The notes under the pieces are model-generated. The model did not search any database. It saw only the letters and a list, made by a program, of their open reading frames with translations, and was not told the origin of the DNA. From positions 62,001 to 126,000 of the forward strand of contig NZ_JAGGOJ010000005.1 in NCBI RefSeq assembly GCF_018614575.1: a stretch of 64,000 nt of DNA. Direction: 5' to 3'. Positions 21,094 to 27,539 of this stretch are shown one piece after another. The DNA comes from Streptomyces sp. ISL-10 (GTDB taxonomy: Bacteria > Actinomycetota > Actinomycetes > Streptomycetales > Streptomycetaceae). How positions within the stretch are numbered: the first letter of the stretch is position 1; every line of letters starts with the position of its first letter. The position numbers were made by a program, and so were the translations under genes.

Positions 21094-22083
21094 ATGAAGT
21101 ACACGCAGCTCGGACGCACCGGAGTCAAGGTCAGCCGACTCGTCCTGGGGACGATGAACTTCGGGCCCCAGACAGACGAGCCCACCAGTCACACCATCAT
21201 GGACGCCGCCCTCGACGCGGGTCTGAATTTCTTCGACACCGCCAATGTCTACGGCTGGGGCGAGAACAAGGGCCGTACCGAGGAGATCATCGGCAACTGG
21301 TTCGCCAAGGGCGGCGACCGTCGCGACAAGGTCGTCCTCGCGACCAAGGTCTACGGGAACATGGCCGGGGACGGCGACCCGTGGCCCAACCACGACCGGC
21401 TCTCCGCCCTCAACATCCGCCGCGCCGTGGACGCTTCGCTGAAGCGGCTGCGGACCGACCACATCGATCTCTACCAGTTCCACCACATCGACCGGCGCAC
21501 CCCGGTCGAGGAGATCTGGCAGGCGATCGACGTCCTGATCCAGCAGGGCAAGATCCTCTACGCCGGCTCGTCCAACTTCCCCGGCTGGAAGATCGCCCAG
21601 ACCAACGAGACCGCCCGCAGGCTCGGCTCCTACGGACTGGTCAGCGAGCAGTGCCTGTACAACCTGGCGGAGCGCCGCGCCGAGATGGAGGTCATCCCCG
21701 CCGCGCAGGAGTACGGCCTCGGGATCATCCCCTGGTCGCCGCTGCACGGCGGGCTGCTCGGCGGCGTGATCAAGAAGGAGACCGAGGGTTCCCGGCGCAC
21801 CACCGGCCGCTCGGCGGACGCGCTCGCGAACACGGCCGTACGGGAGAAGGTGCAGGCGTACGAGGACCTGCTCGACAAGCACGGCCTGGAGCCGGGCGAG
21901 GCGGCACTGGCGTGGCTGCTGACCCGGCCCGGCGTGACCGGCCCGATCGTCGGTCCGCGCACGGCCGGGCAGCTTCAGTCCGCGCTGCGGGCGCTGGAGC
22001 TGGAGCTGTCCGAGGACGTGCTCACGTCCCTGGAGGAGATCTTCCCGGGCCCGGGGCCGTCGCCGGAGGCGTTCGCCTGGTGA
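21094..22083 (+). CDS. Aldo/keto reductase
   Basis: This 329-aa NADPH-dependent oxidoreductase has the AKR tetrad: Asp and Tyr in FFDTANVYGWG, Lys in VLATKVYGNM and His in LYQFHHIDRR. The cofactor region is LLTRPGVTGPIVGPRTAGQL. It resembles the YhdN/Tas-like AKR11-13 group. It lies directly behind a MerR-type promoter, suggesting induction by an aldehyde, quinone or thiol stress. The start MKYTQLGRTGVKVSRLVLG is family-typical. Confidence 0.94.
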   Translation: MKYTQLGRTGVKVSRLVLGTMNFGPQTDEPTSHTIMDAALDAGLNFFDTANVYGWGENKGRTEEIIGNWFAKGGDRRDKVVLATKVYGNMAGDGDPWPNHDRLSALNIRRAVDASLKRLRTDHIDLYQFHHIDRRTPVEEIWQAIDVLIQQGKILYAGSSNFPGWKIAQTNETARRLGSYGLVSEQCLYNLAERRAEMEVIPAAQEYGLGIIPWSPLHGGLLGGVIKKETEGSRRTTGRSADALANTAVREKVQAYEDLLDKHGLEPGEAALAWLLTRPGVTGPIVGPRTAGQLQSALRALELELSEDVLTSLEEIFPGPGPSPEAFAW

Positions 22084-22115
22084 CGCGGTCGCAGCACTGA
22101 CGGCGGCCGTGCGGG

Positions 22116-22205
22116 CTACTGGCCTGCCACGGCCGCCACGGCGATGATCACGAACATCAGCACCAGAGCGGCGGCCATGATCTGGTTACGGGTCTTGGGA
22201 TTCAC
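22116..22205 (-). CDS. 29-aa single-pass membrane microprotein
   Basis: GTG 22205 encodes a basic head (VNPKTRNQIM), one hydrophobic helix (AAALVLMFVIIAVAAVAG) and a final Gln. It starts 9 bp after the RNA ligase stop on the same strand, so the two are probably cotranscribed. Similar tiny KTRN-head, single-helix proteins occur in Streptomyces, and I recall an SPW_0924-type name for them, uncertainly. Function is unknown. Confidence 0.7.
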   Translation of the reverse strand: MNPKTRNQIMAAALVLMFVIIAVAAVAGQ

Positions 22206-22214
22206 CCGTCGAGG

Positions 22215-22784
22215 TTAACCCGTGGGATGCAGTGGCCAGGATTCGACCACCTCGTAGCGGGGCTGCGCACCGGGCACCCCGCCGCCCGGGAGGTTGCTTC
22301 GGACCAGTGCGAGGTCCGCCACGGGCCAGGGGGCGCCCTCGAAGTCGTCGAGCGCCTCGACGTACGGACGCAGGTCCGTGTCCTCGCGGGCGCGGGCGAT
22401 CGTCAGGTGCGCGTGGTAGCCGCGGTGCTCGTCCATGTCGACCCCGGAGCGGCGGGCGGCCGCGTCGGCGCGCTCGGCGAGCAGCCGCATGCCGTCCAGC
22501 CCGCCGGCGGCCCCGGCCCACAGGGCCCGGCGCCCGAACCGCCCGCCCTGGTGCAACCGCAGCGTGAACTGCTCTGTCCGGTGCGCGGCGCGCGCGAGGC
22601 GCACCCGCAGCTCGGGCACGAGGTCCTCGTCGACCTCCCCCATGAAGGCGAGCGTGAAGTGCCACCCGTCCCGTCCGGTCCACCGCAGCCGCTCGGCCCC
22701 GGGCATGCCCCTCAACCGGTCGACGGCGAGGCCGAGTTCATCGACGGCGGGGGCGGGCGGGAGGACGGCGGCGAAGAGTCTCAT
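22215..22784 (-). CDS. thpR: RNA 2',3'-cyclic phosphodiesterase / 2'-5' RNA ligase
   Basis: This 189-aa 2H phosphoesterase has both catalytic HxT motifs, in WHFTLAFMGEVDE (about residue 42) and YHAHLTIARARED (about residue 130). The family opens RNA 2',3'-cyclic phosphates and can reversibly make 2'-5' linkages. The start MRLFAAVLPP is typical. It probably shares a transcript with the downstream microprotein. Confidence 0.93.
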   Translation of the reverse strand: MRLFAAVLPPAPAVDELGLAVDRLRGMPGAERLRWTGRDGWHFTLAFMGEVDEDLVPELRVRLARAAHRTEQFTLRLHQGGRFGRRALWAGAAGGLDGMRLLAERADAAARRSGVDMDEHRGYHAHLTIARAREDTDLRPYVEALDDFEGAPWPVADLALVRSNLPGGGVPGAQPRYEVVESWPLHPTG

Positions 22785-22844
22785 GCGGCCAGTGTGCCGC
22801 GTTCCCTTGTCGGGGGCTCCACCTCCCCTGCCCCGCGCCTCGAA

Positions 22845-22940
22845 CGCCGGCGGGGCTGGATTCTCCAGCCGCGCCGGCGATTGAGGACACCGCCCGGAGG
22901 GCGATACGGGGTCTGGGGGCTTGCCCCCGGTTCGGGAAGG
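22845..22940. repeat. Interspersed intergenic repeat, hairpin plus TTGAGGACA core
   Basis: CGCCGGCGGGGCTGGA (22845-22860) pairs with TCCAGCCGCGCCGGCG (22864-22879) with one mismatch around a 3-base loop. GGCGATTGAGGACACCGCC with GGAGGG follows. The same GCG-N-TTGAGGACA core recurs near 38,220 (plus) and at 41,549 and 41,681 (minus). It occupies the gap between the RNA ligase and the MFS gene and may also act as a terminator. Confidence 0.75.
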
Positions 22941-23013
22941 GGCGGCCGTGGGGAACGGCCCCCGCGCAGCTGCCCCACCGGCAGCGCGCGCCCCCGCTCG
23001 CGCTCCGCGCGGG

Positions 23014-24354
23014 CTACGCCACAGTGGTCAACCGCTCCCGCTCCACGAACCGCACCGACGGGTGTCCCCGGTGCCAGCCCACGGACAGCCGCAGGCCGCC
23101 GACCCGCGCCAGCATCACGCCGACGGCCACCGCCGCGAGCGTCGCCACCGCGCCGCCGGCCGCGAAGCCGACGCGCGGACCGTACGCGTCGGTGATCCAG
23201 CCCACCAGCGGTGCGCCCAGCGGGGTGCCGCCGGTGAAGACCATCATGAACAGGCTCATCACCCGGCCCCGCATCAGCGGATCCGTCGCCATCTGGACGC
23301 TGGAGTTCGCCGTGACGTTGACCGTGAGGCCGCACATGCCGATCGGGACCATCAGCGCCGCGAAGATCCAGAACTCCGGGGCGAAGGCCGTCACGACCTC
23401 CAGCAGGCCGAACAGCACGGCCGCACCCACCAGGATCCGCAGCCGGGACGTGCCGCGGCGCGCGGCGAGCAGGGCGCCCGCGAGGGAGCCGGCCGCCATC
23501 AGGGTGTTGAGCAGGCCGTAGGTGCCGGCGCCCGAGTGGTAGACGTCGTCGACGAAGGCCGAGAGCCAGATCGGGAAGTTGAAGCCGAACGTGCCGATGA
23601 AGCCGACGAGCACGATCGGCCAGATCAGTTCGGGCCGGCCCGCGACGTAGCGCAGGCCCTCCCGCAGCTGGCCCTTGCCGCGCGGGGCGCGTTCCACCTT
23701 GTGGAGCTCGGAGGTCCGCATCATCATCAGGCCGGCGACGGGCGCGAGGAAGGACAGGCCGTTGAGCAGGAAGGCGTAGCCGCTGCCGACAGCTGTGATC
23801 AGCACACCGGCGACGGCGGGGCCCACCAGCCGCGCGGACTGGAAGTTCGCGGAGTTCAGCGAGACGGCGTTGCGCAGCTGGTCGGGGCCGACCATCTCGG
23901 CGACGAAGGACTGCCGTGCCGGGTTGTCGACGACGGTGACGAGGCCGAGCAGGAACGCCGTGAGGTAGACGTGCCAGACCTGCACGTGGCCGCTGAGCGT
24001 GAGTGCGGCGAGCGCGAGGCCGGTGAGGCCCATGGCGGCCTGTGTGACGAGGAGCAGCCGCCGCTTGGGCATCCGGTCCGCGATCACGCCGCCGTACAGG
24101 CCGAACAGAAGCATGGGGAGGAACTGCAGCGCGATGGTGATGCCGACGGCCGAGGCGGATCCGGTGAGGGTCAGCACCAGCCAGTCCTGGGCGATGCGCT
24201 GCATCCAGGTGCCGGTGTTGGAGACCACCTGTCCGGTCGCGAAGAGCCGGTAGTTACGGATCTTCAGCGAGCTGAACATGGTCTGCTTGCGGTCAGGCGT
24301 GGTGTCGTAGGCGGTCGGTGCGGGGGCGGAGTCTGCTCCGGATCCCGTACTCAA
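23014..24354 (-). CDS. MFS multidrug exporter (EntS/DHA3-like)
   Basis: This 446-aa transporter has about 12 hydrophobic segments and the MFS loop GGVIADRMPKRRLLLVTQ. VVDNPARQSFVAEMVGPDQL and NSANFQSARLVGPAVAGVLI are characteristic of the MFS_3 (enterobactin-exporter-like) group. It should export drugs or metabolites. The likely start is a rare TTG at 24354, with GGAGG nine bases upstream; ATG 24279 (MFSSLKIRNYRLF) is the alternative. It lies 27 bp after a MarR regulator on the same strand, forming a two-gene operon. Confidence 0.9.
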   Translation of the reverse strand: MSTGSGADSAPAPTAYDTTPDRKQTMFSSLKIRNYRLFATGQVVSNTGTWMQRIAQDWLVLTLTGSASAVGITIALQFLPMLLFGLYGGVIADRMPKRRLLLVTQAAMGLTGLALAALTLSGHVQVWHVYLTAFLLGLVTVVDNPARQSFVAEMVGPDQLRNAVSLNSANFQSARLVGPAVAGVLITAVGSGYAFLLNGLSFLAPVAGLMMMRTSELHKVERAPRGKGQLREGLRYVAGRPELIWPIVLVGFIGTFGFNFPIWLSAFVDDVYHSGAGTYGLLNTLMAAGSLAGALLAARRGTSRLRILVGAAVLFGLLEVVTAFAPEFWIFAALMVPIGMCGLTVNVTANSSVQMATDPLMRGRVMSLFMMVFTGGTPLGAPLVGWITDAYGPRVGFAAGGAVATLAAVAVGVMLARVGGLRLSVGWHRGHPSVRFVERERLTTVA

Positions 24355-24381
24355 AGGGGTTCGCCTCCTTGGCGTCGGCGG

Positions 24382-24828
24382 TCATTGCAGATGTGCGAGC
24401 TTCTCCAGGACGGGTGCGGCGGCGCGGAGCTTGACCCACTCGTCCTCGTCGAGGCCCTCGGCGAGGGAGGCCAGCCAGGCGTTCCGCTTGCGGCGGCTCT
24501 CTTCGAGCATGACCTCGGCCTGCTCGGTTGGAGTGACCACCTTCTGCCGGCGGTCCTCGGGGTGCGGCTCCAGCCGGACCAGCCCCTTGGCCTCCAGGAG
24601 CGCGACGATGCGGGTCATCGACGGCGGCTGGACGTATTCCTTGCGCGCCAGCTCACCGGGGGTGGCCGAGCCGCAGCGGGCCAGGGTGCCGAGCACCGAC
24701 ATCTCGGTCGGACTCAGCGATTCGTCGACGCGCTGGTGCTTCAGGCGCCGGCCCAGCCGCATGACGGCGGAGCGCAGGGAGTTCACGGCGGCGACGTCTG
24801 CGTCAGTACCGTGGGACAGGTCAGACAT
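24382..24828 (-). CDS. MarR-family repressor of the MFS operon
   Basis: This 148-aa regulator has a winged helix: LSPTEMSVLGTLARCGSATP, GELARKEYVQPPSMTRIVAL and LEAKGLVRLEPHPEDRRQKV. The wing HPEDRRQKVV is diagnostic. It precedes the MFS exporter as the promoter-proximal gene, which usually means autorepression relieved by exporter substrates. ATG 24828 is chosen; ATG 24840 would add four residues and would lie inside the operator. Confidence 0.9.
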   Translation of the reverse strand: MSDLSHGTDADVAAVNSLRSAVMRLGRRLKHQRVDESLSPTEMSVLGTLARCGSATPGELARKEYVQPPSMTRIVALLEAKGLVRLEPHPEDRRQKVVTPTEQAEVMLEESRRKRNAWLASLAEGLDEDEWVKLRAAAPVLEKLAHLQ

Positions 24829-24832
24829 GTTC

Positions 24833-24843
24833 GTTAGCATAAC
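24833..24843. promoter_or_regulatory. Palindromic MarR operator over the -10
   Basis: GTTA-GCA-TAAC at 24833-24843 is an 11-bp inverted repeat. On the minus strand it contains TATGCT, a good -10, just upstream of the MarR start. A wider TTAGC...GCTAA pair (24834 and about 24855) may extend the site. Confidence 0.6.
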
Positions 24844-24996
24844 TCATTACCCTCGCTAAAGACCAGCCCTCGGGCGAGCCATGGGCAGAAGAGTCAAGGG
24901 TTCGATCAATGCGGCACCCATAGGCATCACCCATATGAGTGAGAGAAAGTCCGAAAGTGACACACGGGTGGCGGCGGTCCGGCGACCCTGACTCGC

Positions 24997-25179
24997 ATGG
25001 GATCGACAGTGCTCAGCCTTCGGATGGACGGTGAGCTGCTCGACCGGCTTCGGCAGCACGCCGCAAAAAGGCAGATGAGCGTCCAGGACTATGTGGTCCG
25101 GACGCTCATTCGCGACGACTTCGACGAACGCTTCAAGGCGGCCGTCGACGAGACGGAGGAGTTCTACGGGATGGCCTGA
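24997..25179 (+). CDS. Orphan ribbon-helix-helix (CopG/Arc-type) protein
   Basis: This 60-aa protein reads as one RHH unit: the beta strand TVLSLRMDGE, helix A LLDRLRQHAAKRQM and helix B SVQDYVVRTLIRDDFDERF, then an acidic tail. RHH dimers bind DNA through the paired strands. It resembles HicB/CopG-type antitoxin DNA-binding domains, but no toxin-like ORF is adjacent. It may be a stand-alone regulator. Confidence 0.8.
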   Translation: MGSTVLSLRMDGELLDRLRQHAAKRQMSVQDYVVRTLIRDDFDERFKAAVDETEEFYGMA

Positions 25180-25189
25180 CGCCCCTGAA

Positions 25190-26644
25190 TCAGGTCAGAC
25201 CCAGCGCCGGCATCGCGTAGAAGAAGACGAAGACGGCCGACACCGCGTACATCGCGACGGGCACCTCGCGCCCGCGCCCCGTCGCCAGCCGCAGCGCGCT
25301 GAACGCGATGAAGCCGATGCCGATGCCGTGCGTGATCGAGTAGGTGAACGGCATCATCACCATCGCCAGGAACGCGGGCGCGGCGATCGTGAAGTCGCTC
25401 CAGTCGATGTCCTTGACCGAACCGGCCAGGATCAGGAAGCCGACCGCCACCAGCGCGGGCGTCGCCGCCTGGGAGGGGACCATGGTCGCGAGCGGCGTGA
25501 GGAACAGCGCCAGCGAGAACAGCAGACCGGACACGACGGACGCGAGACCCGTGCGGGCGCCCTCGCCGACACCGGCCGTGGACTCCACGAAGCAGGTGTT
25601 GGCGGAGCAGGACGTGGCGCCGCCCGCGGCGACGGCGAGACCGTCGACGACCAGCACCTTGTTGATGCCGGGGTAGTTGCCGTCCTTGTCCATGAGCCCG
25701 GCCTCGTCGCCGACGGCGAGGATCGTGCCCATAGCGTCGAAGAAGCACGACAGCAGCACGGTGAAGACGAACAGGACACCGGTCAGCAGACCGACCTTCT
25801 CGAAGCCGCCGAACAGGCTGACCTCGCCGATCAGGCCGAAGTCGGGCGTCGAGACCGGATTGCCGGGCCACTCGGGCGTGGTCAGACCCCATGAGGCGAC
25901 GTCCGCCACGGCATTGACGATCAAAGCGAGGACCGTCATCACGACGATCGAGATGAGGATCGCGCCCGGCACCTTGCGGATGATCAGCGCGAGCGTGAGG
26001 AGGGTGCCGAGGGCGAAGACCAGGACCGGCCAGCCGAGCAGGTGGCCTCCGGTGCCCAGCTGCAGCGGCACGGTGGTGTGGGCGGCGTCGGGGATGCGGG
26101 TGACGAAGCCGGAGTCGACCAGGCCGATGAGCATGATGAACAGGCCGATGCCGATGGCGATCGCCTTGCGGAGCCCGAGCGGCACCGCGTTCATCACGCG
26201 CTCGCGCAGACCGGTGGCCACCAGCAGCATCACCACGAAGCCGGCGAGCACCACCATGCCCATCGCGTCCGCCCAGGCCATCTGGGGCGCGAGCTGGAGG
26301 GCGACGACGGTGTTCACGCCGAGGCCCGCGGCCAGCGCGATCGGGACGTTGCCGATGACGCCCATGAGGAGCGTGGAGAACGCCGCCGTGACGACGGTGG
26401 CCGTGACCAGCTGACCGCCGTCGAGCTGGTGCCCGTACATGTCCTTGGCGCTGCCGAGGATGATCGGGTTCAGCACGAGGATGTAGGCCATCGCGAAGAA
26501 GGTGGCGAATCCACCCCGAACCTCGCGTGCGACCGTGGAGCCGCGCTCCGAGATCTTGAAGAAGCGGTCCAGGCCGCCGACGGGCTGCTGGGGGGCGGGC
26601 GGCAGGCCGGGAGAATCGACCCGGGCGGTGGCCGTGGGGGACAT
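25190..26644 (-). CDS. NCS2-family purine permease (AzgA-like)
   Basis: This 484-aa membrane protein has many hydrophobic segments. It contains the AzgA-subfamily signatures FFAMAYILVLNPIILG near the N-terminus, SCFFDAMGTILAVGDEAG, and NTCFVESTAGVGEGARTGL. It should import adenine, guanine or hypoxanthine with protons. ATG 26644 has GAGAAAGG seven bases upstream. Its 5' region holds two palindromes that may bind a purine-responsive regulator. It converges on the RHH gene with an 11-bp gap. Confidence 0.92.
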   Translation of the reverse strand: MSPTATARVDSPGLPPAPQQPVGGLDRFFKISERGSTVAREVRGGFATFFAMAYILVLNPIILGSAKDMYGHQLDGGQLVTATVVTAAFSTLLMGVIGNVPIALAAGLGVNTVVALQLAPQMAWADAMGMVVLAGFVVMLLVATGLRERVMNAVPLGLRKAIAIGIGLFIMLIGLVDSGFVTRIPDAAHTTVPLQLGTGGHLLGWPVLVFALGTLLTLALIIRKVPGAILISIVVMTVLALIVNAVADVASWGLTTPEWPGNPVSTPDFGLIGEVSLFGGFEKVGLLTGVLFVFTVLLSCFFDAMGTILAVGDEAGLMDKDGNYPGINKVLVVDGLAVAAGGATSCSANTCFVESTAGVGEGARTGLASVVSGLLFSLALFLTPLATMVPSQAATPALVAVGFLILAGSVKDIDWSDFTIAAPAFLAMVMMPFTYSITHGIGIGFIAFSALRLATGRGREVPVAMYAVSAVFVFFYAMPALGLT

Positions 26645-26686
26645 GCGGGACCTTTCTCACCCGGTTTCCTGGGGCTCGCACGGGAG

Positions 26687-26733
26687 GTTCATACGAACGA
26701 AACCGGTCGGACGCAAACTTGTTCAGTATGAAC
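26687..26733. promoter_or_regulatory. Paired palindromes upstream of the purine permease
   Basis: GTTC-ATAC-GAAC (26687-26698) and GTTCA-GTA-TGAAC (26721-26733) are two inverted repeats of similar sequence, spaced about 34 bp apart. The outer GTTCATAC and GTATGAAC also form a longer dyad. They lie in an AT-richer gap between the permease (start 26644) and the DUF2530 gene (start 26835), about three helical turns apart. That suggests cooperative binding by one regulator. Confidence 0.65.
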
Positions 26734-26834
26734 GTATAAAGTTGAAGATCGGTATCTTCGCGCGTAGACCCTTGTCCTGCCTGCCCGGCCGACACCGCAG
26801 CAGCGGCCCTGGGGCCCGGTTCTACACTGTGCGC

Positions 26835-27122
26835 ATGGCGAAATGGACCCCCAGGCACGAGGCACCCGAGCCCCTTGAGGGGCCGATCGTCGCCACCATC
26901 ACCGGCGGCACGATCCTGTGGTTCGTCATGTTCCTGGTCCAGGTCCCCTTCTACGGCTGGTTCGACGACCACGACCTGACCTGGTGGGTGTGGACCTGCC
27001 TGGCCGGCGGCGGCCTCGGCCTGATCGGCATCTGGTACGTACGCGGCCGCGACGCGGCCCTCAAGCGGGCGCGGGAGGCCGCTGAAGCGGCCGGGACGCC
27101 GGACACCGGTCCACGGGCCTGA
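26835..27122 (+). CDS. DUF2530 membrane protein
   Basis: This 95-aa protein has two hydrophobic helices (TITGGTILWFVMFLVQVPFY and WTCLAGGGLGLIGIWYVRGR) followed by a cytoplasmic Arg/Ala-rich tail. It matches the actinobacterial DUF2530 family. Function is unknown. ATG 26835 gives the family-typical start MAKWTPRHEAPEPLEGP. It diverges from the purine permease, as is common in Streptomyces. Confidence 0.85.
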   Translation: MAKWTPRHEAPEPLEGPIVATITGGTILWFVMFLVQVPFYGWFDDHDLTWWVWTCLAGGGLGLIGIWYVRGRDAALKRAREAAEAAGTPDTGPRA

Positions 27123-27181
27123 CGCGTGGGGGCCCCGCCGTCACGGTCGGCGCGAATCCGGCGTAGCCGACACGCGCCCCG

Positions 27182-27433
27182 CATGTGAACCGGGACCCGC
27201 ACCCGAACCGGGGCCCGCGCACCCGCACCCGGCGGAGCCGACCGCGTCCCGCCCGGACCCCCACCGCACCCGGCGGAGCCGGCCCCTCCCGCGCGGCCGG
27301 GCAAGCCCGCAGCGCACCCAGGCCCGCGGCCCCGCCATGTGAACCGGGACCCGCACCCGGACGCCCCGCACCCGGACCCGCAGCCGCAGAGCCGACCGCG
27401 TCCCGCCCGGACGCCGACCGAACCCGGCGCCGT
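27182..27433. repeat. ~98-bp direct repeat, 154-bp offset
   Basis: The 417-bp gap between the DUF2530 and P-type ATPase genes holds two copies of a sequence. Each begins CATGTGAACCGGGACCCGCA (27182 and 27336), continues through AGCCGACCGCGTCCCGCCCG and ends CGGCG (about 27279 and 27433). They are separated by CCGG/CCCGCA-rich filler. Neither copy is convincingly coding. Nothing else is recognised in this gap. Confidence 0.8.
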
Positions 27434-27539
27434 AGCCGGGGCAACCCCGTAGTCCCCCAGGACCATTTGTCTCCTCCACCGGTCCGATCTTCCGCCCGCC
27501 CGGGGGTGAACCGGGCTCGCCCGCCGTACCGTCGGAACC

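Noticed and set aside
24997..25179. A type II toxin-antitoxin module with the RHH protein as antitoxin
   Set aside because: No small toxin-like ORF lies next to it; the neighbours are a MarR-MFS operon and a purine permease.
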